From Plectrocnemia conspersa (lineage: Eukaryota; Arthropoda; Insecta; Trichoptera; Polycentropodidae), in NCBI GenBank assembly GCA_009617715.1, contig VTFK01000072.1:248001-312000 (forward strand): a stretch of DNA of 64,000 bases. The letters run 5' to 3'. The position numbers and the translations under genes are program-made. The notes under the pieces are model-generated. The model was given only the letters and a program-made list of their open reading frames with translations, was not told the origin of the DNA and did no database searches. How positions within the stretch are numbered: position 1 is the stretch's first letter; each line of letters starts with the position of its first letter. Positions 50,721-62,573 of this stretch are shown here, piece by piece.

Positions 50721-51490
50721 TTATTTAATATCCCACCATAAGGAGACTAATATAAATTAATCCCAAGACTGCAATGAGTAAAACGACATGGAACAAAAAT
50801 TAAAAATCCTACAAACAGTAAACTTAAAACATCTGAAATGTTTTGAATTACAATATTGACATCTGTTGTTTTTTAAGCATCCGCGCTGGATGCTGTTTGC
50901 AATATGAGAATGGCGTGTCAAATTCAGATCCTGTTTTGTAGAAAAATGTTAAAAATAGAGAATGTTAATGGTGTCGCGGTTAAAAAAGTTCTAAAAAATA
51001 ATTGGGTAATAAATTTAATAGTTATAATAGATCCCGAATATTCAGTGTTTTTGCAGAGTGGTTCACTTATTTTATAATTTCTAGTTCAATATTATCTAAG
51101 CTCAATGATTTGGATTTATCGATTGCATTTTACACACAAGATCATTTTTTCAATTAATTCCACTTCAAGTTGCTGATCATTTAAATATGACTAAAAAATA
51201 CTAAGAATATCATAGCAACACAAATTAAGACGAACGCTAGCAAACATTTTTTTTTTGTATATTAGGAAAACAAAGTAAATTAGATAGATACAAAAAATAA
51301 AAGTATCTGCAGTAGATTACGATTAAATTTACAAAGTTAGCTTAGCAAAAAAATATGGTCAATATAAAGCCATAGAATTGACAGATTAGATAATACATTT
51401 TAAAGCAGAAAGAATTTGCATTCATTACTTAATGAACATCTTTAACGATTGCTTATATTTTGCGTATTTCTTCTCGATTTAAAATATATA
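50721..51490. other. AT-rich spacer
   Basis: Nothing recognised. Confidence 0.5.
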
Positions 51491-51635
51491 AAGTCCGATA
51501 AGAATACTACCATTTTGATTAGCTATCGTCTAATCACTTTATTAAAATATTGGAAAATATATGGGGAATAAAGTTATTAACGAGCAATTTTCCATTCACA
51601 AAAATCACTCAACAACATATCAATTCAATAGTTGA
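51491..51635 (+). pseudogene. Second Jockey-type RT relic
   Basis: The first part translates with S-Y-R-L-I-T-L-L, matching the SYRPISLL motif of non-LTR reverse transcriptases, followed by L-K-Y-W-K-I-Y-G. A shifted frame then gives I-N-E-Q-F-S-I-H-K-N-H-S-T-T-Y-Q-F, the QFGFRKxHSTxHQ motif. Stops and frameshifts show it is dead. It overlaps, in element coordinates, the start of the copy at 35777 and shares the K-N-H-S-x-T block, so both come from related elements. The 60-codon frame at 51550-51732 is a by-product of it. Confidence 0.8.
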
Positions 51636-51839
51636 TGTTGAATATTCAAGGTGTATATATTCTTCTAACACCTTAAGACTTAAAGATAATTTAACACAAT
51701 ATTTATTTATACTATGTCAAATATTTAGTTGAATTTGGATATGTAATTTTTTATTGAGTTGAAAATAATTAAAATTTTGATTTTCATCGATAAAATATAA
51801 AAGCAAACAGCGCTCATTTTATGAAAATAAATCGCAATT

Positions 51840-52220
51840 AATCCGGTATCGGGAACTCTCTTAACTTAACTTTGCAAAACAACTCTCGTTCAACTGTTCG
51901 AATGGCAGTTAACTCACCTTTAGTCGGGAGCTTGGATATTGACTGTCGCCCCATTATTCGCTTCATTTTTCATAGTTAAAATGCCTCATGAATGGGGGCG
52001 GGGATTGAGTTGAACTTTTCCAATGGCAATTTAACGAAAACAATTCCGAAGCGGAGCAGTGCAGTTAATTAAGAGCGCGGAAAATTCATAGCAATGATTT
52101 TCCACTTCAATCCAGCCGGCTGCTTCGACTTGGGCGTTTAACTGTGGAAAAACAAAGACTTTGATTAACGGGCAAATATTCCCGATTAAATTAACCGGCT
52201 GCAGCGCGCAGCTTTTATTT
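51840..52220. promoter_or_regulatory. Candidate enhancer island with TTAATTAA core
   Basis: A dense island with a paired homeodomain-type TTAATTAA at about 52066-52073 and another TTAATTTAAT-type word near 52186. On the minus strand a good acceptor (TTTTTCCACAG, about 52141-52151) and a strong donor (AAAG then GTGAGT, about 51912-51920) bracket it, but the best frame between them hits a stop. It could be a non-coding exon. I prefer a regulatory island. Confidence 0.4.
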
Positions 52221-52779
52221 TTTTTTTATTACACTTCAAGCAAACAATCGCATAGAGTTTGTAACTTTATTGTTTTTATTTTTACTTAGATTATTTATTA
52301 AGAAGTATTTTATTAAAATCACAATTTATGTAACGGTAACCAAATGATTAAACTTTATTTAACTATTAATGTTTTGTTTAAGAGTAATCTAGCTCTAGAA
52401 TTGCTAATAGCATTCTACAGTTTTACCATAAAATAAGTAAATTTAATTCATATGTAAAATTATATGTTTTATTAATTTTAATTGATTTTTTAATAGCCAT
52501 ATTTTTTTTAAATTCAATACTTTAATTTTTTAAGATTTTTTTTATAAATTTATCGCTTTAAAATAAAATCTTTGCTTTAATAAAATAATATAAAACTTTT
52601 ACATAGTTAATATTTAATATGCCATGTCGTATTTTTATAGTGGCTTATAGTTTGTTTAAATTGTCTGATCTTAGACAATATATTTGCTTTAACGAATAGG
52701 GTATACTTTCTAAAATACATTTTTATTTAAAAACAGACAAACTGTTTAAATATATTATTTTGTGTACTTATTATAAGAT
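52221..52779. other. AT-rich spacer
   Basis: Nothing recognised. Confidence 0.5.
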
Positions 52780-53260
52780 CACTCAGAATCGATTACATTG
52801 CTAAACCGATACTTGAATAAGACTCCTTCAAATCGTTCAATTCCATATTGATTTTTCAAATCTTGACCGAGCACCACTGACTTAGTAATTTGTTTTCGTC
52901 CGCCCTCCATTAAATTCTGTTTGCACATCGGCAATCAGCGGGGGCGAAATTGGTTCACTTTCAACTTGTAACATCAAACAAATCGCAAAGAAATATCTTG
53001 TTAAAATATTTACTTAAGCCCTTTTTAAAGTTTTCCCCGGGGATGCACGAGCAAACAATAAGGATATTCTTTTGAACAACTTGCTGGATTGAAAACAATC
53101 TGTTTGTTCCGGAGCGCGGGGCAAAAAAGACCTAATTTGAATTTCATATCGTCTGTCCGGACGTCCGACACTCTCTCTCCACTCACCTTTTGGATTATAA
53201 CTTATGACGCATTACCTGAGAGGCTGATGCCTGACTTATGCAAAATTTATATATTATGCA
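52780..53260. promoter_or_regulatory. Candidate cis-regulatory island
   Basis: A long block of mixed composition with no frame, including CCCCGGGGATG at about 53036 and GTCCGGACGTCCGAC near 53155-53169. Function is inferred. Confidence 0.4.
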
Positions 53261-53689
53261 AATAAGGAAATGCTTATTAATCACGGGAGATTTATACACA
53301 AAAGTACGCTACAGACAAGCAACACAATATAGTCTTTAATAAATAATATTGTTTTATTTTTTTTTATTTAAGTATATATACAGGGGTAAAAAGCGTCACG
53401 TAAACTATGTACACAGATACATATATACAAACATACAATAATAAAAAAGAAATAATCATACAATATTATTTTATTTATAACTCTTAATTCATGCATAGTA
53501 TCGTTATAATGTTATTATATGTTGTTTCTAAAAATTCTAATTTATCCTTAATTGTTGAATAAATTTAGCTAAAATTAATGCTAACATTAAACTATTTATT
53601 TTTGTATTTTTAACTTATAATAAAATGGGGTTTTAAAATATTAATAACAAACTGATTTATCTTTTATGAGATAGTTATCAATTTAAATC
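53261..53689. other. AT-rich spacer
   Basis: Nothing recognised. Confidence 0.5.
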
Positions 53690-54070
53690 GCTATGAGCGA
53701 TTTTTTTATTAAAATATGATTTCTAAAAATATGCGAAAAAGATATCGCTTTTATCTGCGAAAACATTAGTACGTAGCGAAAACAGTCGGTGGTCGCACAG
53801 GGGCGGTTTTTGTGTAAATTTTCCGAGGCGCCCGGGCACACGTAGCGGTTCGGGCGTCGCTTCCTCCCCGTCGGTCCACTTCCGGCCGAACTTGTAATGG
53901 CGGAGTGTCAGAGGTCGACCATTTCCGGTGCGGATAAAATCCGCGCTGCTTCCGCTTACACATGTCGGATACGTCGTCGTTCGCTAGCTGATTCCTCTTT
54001 CTTTTTTTCCCATCTCTTTTCTAACACATCAGACCGAGGAAAATCTTATTTTCTTTCAGAAGAAAAAACC
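53690..54070. promoter_or_regulatory. CpG-rich island, candidate promoter or enhancer
   Basis: This is the most CpG-rich block of the window. It contains CCACTTCCGG (about 53877-53886), the complement of the ETS-type CCGGAAGTGG that marks many housekeeping promoters, and an ATGGCGGAG word 20 bp further on. A minus-strand frame of about 65 codons (53766-53963), another longer non-ATG minus frame and a plus frame (53897-54079) all overlap, so none is compelling. It may be a promoter with a first exon or another enhancer island. Confidence 0.4.
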
Positions 54071-54539
54071 TCACATTAACACGAATTGAGTTGTTACATT
54101 CATAAGTAATAAGTTTGCTAGAGAAACGGGGGATTAATTCTACATAGTTAATATAATACTATATGTACTGATGTGCCATAATAAATTTAATTTTTATAAC
54201 AATCTATTACGGGTCTTATAGACATTAATATATATTTTTATTGATGTTAGTATGTTTTTATCAGTATATATATACATATAAATGTAATTTAGGTGGCAGT
54301 ATCGGCCGGCGATGTTTATTCAAAAATAACGTATTTAAATTAATTTAATGCCATATAAGATGTAACAAATTTGTACCAGGATAATATGCTATCTTGCTAA
54401 AATACATTAATTTTAATATCTTGCTAAAAGACCTTAACCTTAAAAATAGAAAAACCTTATTTTTTGCAATCTGTGCTGTTGATTGATTAGTCAGTTAATT
54501 AATATTTTTATTTATTTATTAAATTAATCAATGAGTGAT
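54071..54539. other. AT-rich spacer
   Basis: A/T-rich, with a short direct repeat of ATCTTGCTAAAA at about 54391 and 54418. Nothing else recognised. Confidence 0.5.
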
Positions 54540-54960
54540 GAACATTTTTTGCTCCGTGAGGAATGCTTCTGACAAAAACTGAAAATGATGTAATCTATTC
54601 CGCGCCGGTAATCCGATTATTGCATCAGATTATTTTAATTTGAATTTTAAATTTATATTCATTCATCTCGCTTTAAATTTACCTCGATATTAAATAATAA
54701 AAGTGAAAAATCACCGTCGAAGGAGAGGAGAAGCGATAAAAGCGGAGCAAAACGAAAGAGAGTTCATCAAGCGTCTTATTGTTTTCGAACGGAACGAATT
54801 GCGGCGATGATAAGTCACCTGGAGAATCTAACGAGTCACGTCTGAGGGGAAATCGAGCGAGAAAAAGGGATGCTGCGGCCCCGAGGAGCCGTAAAGCTTA
54901 TCAGGACGCGGACGTGTCCTGATAACGCGGCGACATTCATTTCTTAACTAAACACTTAAA
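54540..54960. promoter_or_regulatory. Candidate GATA-rich enhancer island
   Basis: GATAA cores lie at 54735-54739 and 54809-54813. An inverted pair, TTATCAGGAC (54898-54907) and GTCCTGATAA (54916-54925), forms a perfect 10-bp palindrome with an 8-nt spacer. Four GATA sites within 190 bp of a G+C-rich island suggest regulation by a GATA factor (Serpent/Pannier class). The sites are seen and the regulation is inferred. Confidence 0.45.
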
Positions 54961-57129
54961 AATGTATACACACGTACAACGCTTGGGTATCTACCATGTA
55001 AACGTTACTCTGTAGGCATTAATTTTGAGTACAATTTTAATTAGTATCGTGCTTGTACTGGTTTATGTTTGAAATTTGCTTTTATACTTCAGTGTAGTAG
55101 TAGAAAGCAAAACAGTACTTTACTCTTTTACTTATTTGAGCAAATTTGTAAATTTGTTTGATACTAATAAAATCAAAAATCTATTTAGCAATAGTTTCGG
55201 AACCATGTATATTTTTATAAAATTAAATTGAAAACCAGAAACTATTTTATTAGAACAAGTTTTATAGTCGGCGAATAATACCTGATACCTGGGTTACATT
55301 TACATATATTATAGCTTCGCGGTCATTTCGTTTACGCGTTTTGAAGGATAAAATAATGTTATTTTAGATTAAACAGATTAAATATTTTATCTATAGGTGG
55401 CAATATATATAATTATTATTATGTTAATAGTGTGAAAAAATGTTACAATTTGTCAAAACATAGAAATATATATATTTAAAACTTCGCGAAAAAAGCGGAC
55501 CGTAATATATTATCCTTAATTTTACAATTTGCTTTGTGTTGGATTAGAATTAATTATTAATAATTAAAAATTTCGATCATTATTTACAGATTAGCATTTC
55601 CTCAATTTTCCTAATGTTATAGATCTTAACAAACATTATAATTATTATATTTTTCTAAAATTACCTACTTACGTATTTTAAAGAATGCATGAATTTCAAG
55701 GTTTAGTTGATTAAACTGTATTTTAAAAAATTGCATCCGTATAGAATTGGTTCAATAATTCCGAGTGAATGAATTGTTTATTTACTTACTTATAGGTCAT
55801 CATTTTGTACTCAATTGCTTAAAGAAACATATTCACGGATAAACTTTAAAATAAAAACTACTTTTTATTCTAGTTTAAAAGATCTATGTTTATTTTGTCA
55901 GTGATTTTAATTTAAGTACACAGTTCATATTTTTATTGATTGTCATAAATTATAAATTGCTCTGTTCCCTATATACATTTTTTTTAAATTTAATGGTTTG
56001 TTATATTTAAAATGTTATATGTGTTACTATACAGTATGAATACTAAAACAGCTCATTAAAATCGAATATTAAACACTTTTCATAAATTTCAGTATGTATT
56101 TAATGAAAAATATTTTTTTATTAAATGTAAGTTTTTTTCTGAATGTTTTAAGGCTTTAAAATGGCTGTGTATTTTTGGGTAATTAATTATTGTATTAATA
56201 GTGTTAATAAAAATGCTGCAATAATTACTGTTAATATCATTTATTGAGATACATTATTTTAGCGCAATAAAGATAAGCATTTATTATTTATTTCCCTTAA
56301 TATATTTATCTATTCTTTCTTTACAATTTGCAGCCTTCGTCAAACTTGTATTTTAAGTAAAAATTTAAAATATAATTTTGGCGCCCGGGGCTACCGCTTT
56401 TTTATGATTAAGTAGATTTAGTTAGGATGTAATGTACAATATAAAATTCATAGTGCAACAATAGATTGCCTGTTGGTTATGAATATTAATTATGTTTGAA
56501 CAAAAAAAAAATGTTTTAAAACAACATATTTTAAGTCATAATTTAAGCTGAAATTCGTTATAACCAAAAGGATATGACAATATAATATACGAGTTGCGGT
56601 TTAATAATCCCTGGTCTCACTTATCGTTCAATGCAACTTATATTCACAAAGTTTAGTAGTCGTTAGACTATTTCATTCATATTTTGAAGGAATACTATTT
56701 ATTTTTATTTTGCAGATGACATTTTTTCTTTTTCTTTATCAGGAACGGCAATTCTTCTTAATTTAAATTTGTGATACTATTTTGTTACATTCAGTATACA
56801 ATCAATATAAAAATGGCATAAACTGAAACTAATTAGTAATTGATTGCATCAGCAGTTATTTTTCTTTCACAGAAAGTAGAAACTGCAATGATGTCATCGA
56901 TTAGATCATTTTTATTCATATTTTCTAATATTACTTATATAATAAAATTCGGTATTTTATGAGCTTGAAAATATAATTATTTAAAGGAAACTTTAACAGC
57001 AATTATTTTATAAGAAAATTCTATCAAACTGGAGATACAAACTGAATTAAACAAAAAATACAATAAGAATACTAAATAGATTAAACATCTTAAAATTCGT
57101 CAAATTGTTTAAAATATGTAATTAAATTA
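54961..57129. other. AT-rich spacer
   Basis: About 2.2 kb with no gene. The one oddity is a sharp GC patch, GGCGCCCGGGGCTACCGC, at about 56380-56397, perhaps from the same unnamed element as the patch at 32190. Confidence 0.5.
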
Positions 57130-57720
57130 GGTATTCAGCTTTTCGCATTCTATCTAACGTAACTCGATTAATTACGTCCGTCGAATTCGTTCTTCGTTCG
57201 CTTTTTATCGTTTCTAGAGTGTTTAAAAAATAAGGTCGAACTTGACGAGGCTGACAACACAACGCGAAAATAAAAAAACCTTTTCCGTTCGGATAAGGAT
57301 AAGTCTAATTTATATTCAATTCGATTTATCATAATAGTCGAATCAATTTGTCCCCCCGAGGTGGCGGGGGTGATTAAATTCGTATAAAATTAGGCGCGAG
57401 GTCCAAATTAGGAACCTCCGAGCCGGGGGGCCCTTATCTGGGGGCCTCTTCGGTGACAAACGCCATTAGGCTTTATCATCCGGCGAATAAAAGAGAGAAG
57501 GCAAAAAGAAGGAGTAAAAAAACGGATCACGAACCATTCGGCCTCCATTATCGAAACACGGCACTAATTCAATATAATGCCTGTGTCGTAGCGTTTATCT
57601 ATTATTTTAGAACCGACACAATTCCCTTATCGACTTTTAATTAAAGGCTTCGAGCGCAGTAGGTAGGTGGCAGACGTTGTCAAGCTGTCGCTTAAGAGAA
57701 ACTTTCATAAAGCCACTCGC
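57130..57720. promoter_or_regulatory. Large candidate regulatory island, GC-rich core
   Basis: A 590-bp island whose core (57350-57450) has runs of C and G (CCCCCCGAGG, CGGGGGG, CTGGGGGCC). Homeodomain-like words occur on both sides. The 63-codon frame at 57453-57644 lacks a domain. No protein family is recognised. Function is inferred. Confidence 0.45.
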
Positions 57721-59917
57721 CAAGAAATTTCCAATAAAAATAAAAGCATCTTTTTAAATTTAGATGTTCACTAAAAATAAAGGCAATATTAAAATAAACT
57801 GTATTGTCCTTAACTTGTATTAATATATCTAGTAAAGTAGAAACGCTTTTGTAAGTCACTATATATAAAATATTGCAAAAAACAGCTTCAAAGGTAATTG
57901 ATATTGTTTAAAAACGTTATTATTAACGTATTTCTGTTAATCTATAAAATAGTTCAAATGCGACTTTTTAACTGTAGATTATTAATGTTACTAGGACGGT
58001 TTTACTTAGCAGAGATGTTCTTCTGCAATGCATAAATCATTTTAAAAAATTACCAAAATATTGTGATGATGAAAATAATTTGTTTTTGTCTGTTAGAATA
58101 TAAAACGCGTATTAAACAGATTTTGAATTGGCAACGCTGAAATGGGGCACTTGTAATTTTAAGTAAAAAATTATCCCGGGTTTATCGGCACTTGTACAAT
58201 GGCGTTTTTTTTTATTTATAAAGACATACAACGGCTTTTATTTATGGTTCATTTAGGGATATTTTACCATAATATGTCAAAATCTCCGATCGTCACTTAC
58301 GTTGACCTACACTTTAACGACTTGTAGAACAATTAAACTTGTTCGACAAGTCGTAAATACTAATAACCATTTGATTTACCACACTTTTCCTAACGTATTC
58401 GAGACAAGTATTTTCTCACAGAACTAAGACTGGAGTTTGTCCAAGACTAAGAATCTTGGTATAAGCTTACTTTAAACACAGTTTAAAAAAATGCTTCGTT
58501 AAAAGTAGTCGTGTTATAATTTTTGTGCTATTTTGAGTCTTGTTATTTTTGATATAATGATAATAATGTAATTTATTGTTTAATTGATTTTTAAATATAC
58601 TTTAAAATATCACAGTTATAATAATTTTAATAAAAATTCATTTATATTAATTGTTTAAGTAATCAAAATTTCTATTACTTTGCTTTGGGTCTATTGTTAG
58701 GACAAAAAAATCTTATCATGAGAAATGTTAGGTGTTTTTTTTTTCTAAAAACTTTTAAACCAATATTTTATTGCGTAAAATTAAGCAGATTAGAGAGTGT
58801 TGTGCTCTTTTATAAAATTCATATATTTTTGAAAGAAAAATCGCTAAAATATTTTATTATTAGCAATATAAAAAATCATATTCAATTATGATTTTATTTT
58901 TCAACATGTTCATATTTATTAAAATTAACCTATTAATAATTTGTTTTATCTAATTACAATTCATTCTATTTAAAAAAAAATTTCGTGAAGCAAGAGATCT
59001 GCAACAAATTATTAATTATTAACAAAAGCAAATTGAAGGAAAATTTATTACTGCGCGATTAAATGAATTGTGTAATTATTTTAGTAAAAATAGATTTTTA
59101 GTTGCATGAAAAATTGAAAATATTTCGTTACTTGTCATTTATTACAAGCTTTAAAAAAATCCCAAATATTCTTGTTTATCATACGCAAGAATAGGATTTC
59201 AACATTTTATTGCTTGTGTCAACACCTCTCTTTATTTGGTTGTAATGCAAAACTACTATTGGCATTCTCCTTATCATATTTTACATTACAATCGTAAAAT
59301 TCTGTTGACAGCTTTATATTTTTTGGACATATAATACGAGATTTTATGCTTATGTTTTAGACTAATACTGAAAAAATATATCAAAAAATACATGTATAAC
59401 ATATTTGCCATCTTTTCTTACAGTATTACCTAAAATTCAATTTTAGTAATCTACGTAATTAAAAATATATGCCTTGTGGTTAAATATAAATATATGGTTA
59501 ATTAAAATATTTTTTAACTTATATTAAATTTTGACTAATTATTAGTTGTATTCTAAATCTTGGCCAATAAAAACTCTATTATTGATTCAGGAAAAGGCTT
59601 TAGCTGAGAAAAAAAATATATTTTTAAAAAGATTATTTAATTTTATTTCATTTTTCATAATTTATTAAAAATCATATAAATTGACTAATAAAAATATATT
59701 ATTATACAAAAAATGTATATATTTATATTGGATTAGGCGAATAATACAAGGGCGTTATTATTAGCTAAAAAAAAAGTTTATTAGATAAATATATTTAAAA
59801 TATAAATCAAAAATTGTAATGAATTAAAAAGATGAGAATATTTAAAGGGATATGTAATTTTATTTATTTATAATTTGAGATATAAGCATTTGAAATAATG
59901 TTTTATTTCTCCATCGT
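57721..59917. other. AT-rich spacer
   Basis: Mainly A/T-rich. A mixed patch at about 58120-58440 includes the hairpin at 58317-58354. The 68-codon frame at 58685-58891 is A/T-driven and not called. Confidence 0.5.
58317..58354. repeat. 16-bp inverted repeat, 6-nt loop
   Basis: ACGACTTGTAGAACAA (58317-58332) is complementary to 58339-58354 at 15 of 16 positions around TTAAAC. The right arm ends in GTCGT, so the octamer GTCGTAAA overlaps it at 58350-58357. Confidence 0.7.
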
Positions 59918-60330
59918 ATGAATCATATTTCTCAATCGTCAAATTGCAAGCATTTTGAAATAAAATATACAAATGCAAATAACAATGTGTATGCGACTAT
60001 TTTATGGTTGTCTCTATCTCACAAAACCTCTTGCTCTGAACAGATAGTAATGCAAAATTACGTTTTTGATCGTGACATTGAGTCGACTTTGCTGGCAAAG
60101 GACCTTGATCTTGTACAAAAGGACCCTTTCGTGAGTTTTACGACCATTGCTAATTTGGACCCGACCTCCTCCAAAACCTCTTCGAAGAAATGCTAAAAGC
60201 TAGCAGAGAAACTTTAGCTGGATGTCCATTAGATATTTTTATTAATTATTAAAAAGATCTCCTTCGGCGAGTACATGAGGAGAGGAAACTTTCCTTTTAA
60301 AAGTCCCACTCCATCATCAAAAAGTTCCGT
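59918..60330 (+). other. Coding-like block of unknown origin
   Basis: A 92-codon ATG frame (59918-60196) has a balanced, protein-like composition with an acidic D/L-rich stretch (L-A-K-D-L-D-L-V-Q-K-D-P) and an S/T/K-rich end. The DNA stays complex for another 130 bp in other frames. No domain is recognised. It may be a small gene, a decayed mobile-element piece or a regulatory island. Confidence 0.3.
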
Positions 60331-61059
60331 TATGTGTTGCTATTTGTGAATTTAATATAAGTTGCGATACTTACCTCTTTCTTTTCATTTATTTCAATCA
60401 ATAATAAAAATATATATTATATTCAACGAAAATAATTTTATCTCAAGATACAATATTTACAATCCTGTTTTGATAAATTTACGTTAAATTTAATATTGCG
60501 GAGTAATGGAGTAAAATAAACATATGTGTATACGATGTGTGTTAATATAATAACATGAACAACGTTGTCTAGACAATGTTGATTTTGTTAATCTCCTTTG
60601 AATGAACAAAAATCATATGAAAGATTAGTTCTATACATAAATTAATAATATTTAACTATAATATGCAAACTTTAACATAATTTATATGTATATAAACACA
60701 TAAATAATATTATTACTTTCGCAAGCTATTATTATAGCAACAATTTTATAGCGGTGTACTTAAACTACCTATAACAATAAAGAATTCCAGATAGTAAGCT
60801 TTTAATATTTGAAGAATTCGATTTATCATATTGCTATTCTTAAGACACATTGTAAAACATTTTTTTTTAAAAAAAAAAAGGTATTTGCTAGGTCCGTAAA
60901 TTTAACGACTCAATATGAATTTAACGACATATTTTATTGCCAAGTCATAATTTGTACTGCGCATAACTCTTATCGTATTTTAAATACGAATACATTTTAC
61001 ATTTTTTTTATCAACGCTATACACTGTATGTATTAGGTCTAACTTTGTATATTGAAAAT
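60331..61059. other. AT-rich spacer
   Basis: Nothing recognised beyond a short imperfect palindrome CAACGTTGTCTAGACAATG at about 60557. The 75-codon frame at 60809-61036 is A/T-driven. Confidence 0.5.
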
Positions 61060-61560
61060 TTAACAGTACATCCGCGGACCGGGGCGTTTCATTTATTTAG
61101 GGGTTAAACTTGGCGCATAAAACGTAATGAATGGTCTTATTTTATTCGCAGGGATGTAAAACATTTTTTTATATACATGCACATGTATGTATCATCACTC
61201 TTTATTCAAATTTCGGCAATTCGCCGGTCCAACGCGGCGCCGCTGTAAACAGATACATTATTTTTTATCGGAGATAAAAAAATGCGAATAAAAATAAACA
61301 CAACCCCTAATGTGCGGCGCGTGATTTAAAAGCAGGGGTCGGCAACTGTTTGGCGCACGAATCACACGCCGTCGAAGTGTACATAATGTATTTTTACGAT
61401 CTTTAGTTCGCACGCCGTTAACGGCCGATACTTTTATGCAAATTTCCAAAGAGAAACTCTTGTTTACGACCGTGGCAGCATTTTGTTAGAAAATTTCAAG
61501 ACTTTTAGCGCACTTTATCGTTTTTCATGATTACGACATATGCGCAAAGTTCGTGTATAG
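61060..61560. promoter_or_regulatory. Candidate enhancer island with GATA palindrome and TTTACGAC
   Basis: TTTTTTATC (61261-61269) and GATAAAAAA (61273-61281) form a perfect 9-bp palindrome with a 3-nt spacer, which is a head-to-head GATA pair. TTTACGAC lies at 61463-61470, and CATAAAACG occurs upstream. The left edge has a G+C-rich CCGCGGACCGGGGCG core. A 63-codon minus-strand frame has no domain. Enhancer function is inferred. Confidence 0.45.
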
Positions 61561-62573
61561 TTGAATGTCTCTAAAAAATATACAATATATGATACATGTC
61601 ATATTATTTTATATTTTTTTAATATATAATGGTTTTATTTCTCTTATATTTGTTTTAATATCACGGATTCACGCTTTAAAGTTCTTGAGTTTATATATTA
61701 CCTGTAATTGAACTAATATTAATAAATTAATTATTATCCATGAGTATCTTTATAGCCCTAATAAGTGCAACACGTATCGTATTCATAAGTTTGTGTAAGC
61801 CAAAGATCCAATTGAAAAATACTATAAAATGTTACCGAATGCATTTTAAAGATAACATATTTTTAATTAATAAAAAAGTTTAAGCATGATATGAGTACAT
61901 ACTATTTTTTTTATTATAATATTTACTATTTTTGATCTTTTAACTTTTTTGTTTAAATTTTTTTCAATAGTCGACATTTTAAAATAGCTTGCTGGGTCAT
62001 GCTGGCTAATAAATTTAAGCAGGATTTTAAGATTAGGGCTTTTTCAAAACTTATTACTTCCATTACTAGTCTTGCTGATCAATTATTAATCGAAATCTCT
62101 ATATTGAAAATGTTTATGCTTGACGAAAACGTGGCCCAGGGGTTGTGCAACGACAGTAACTGTTGTCGGAAACACAGAACTCATGTTGTGTCATCGGACT
62201 GTATAGTGTTAATACATAAATTCGTGATACTTAGCTTAGTACAAACAATACGTTTGTCGCAAAAGTATTTTAAGTAGCAATTGAGATATTTTTAAAATTA
62301 GTTTATTATTTTTTATATTCATAAATAACAATAATTAAAAAATCTGTTGGTATTATAAAGTATATGTATATACCATAAAAGCCATTTTTTTTAAATGAAA
62401 AAATTATATTCTGCAAAATAATTTATACTGTTGCTTAAACCGTTTTTATAAATTTATTAAATTATGTATTTCATTTAGAAATGTTTTTAATTATTTTTTT
62501 ACATATTCAATAAATGTAAAGTTTATATAACAATCCAGTGTTTCGCTCATTCTGATGTCCTACATAGATCAAT
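61561..62573. other. AT-rich spacer with one coding-like frame
   Basis: Mostly A/T-rich. The 92-codon plus-strand frame at 61999-62277 is more protein-like than most (helical, with a Cys/His-containing middle), but I recognise no domain and do not call it a gene. Confidence 0.35.

Noticed and set aside
51912..52151. Minus-strand internal exon between TTTTTCCACAG and AAAG/GTGAGT
   Set aside because: Splice-like edges are good, but the best frame has a stop after about 36 codons and the other two also stop. The TTAATTAA-rich island explains the sequence better.
56716..56770. Possible mariner FFLF motif
   Set aside because: The frame lacks SPDL and the other flanking residues. A T-rich tract alone gives repeated Phe.
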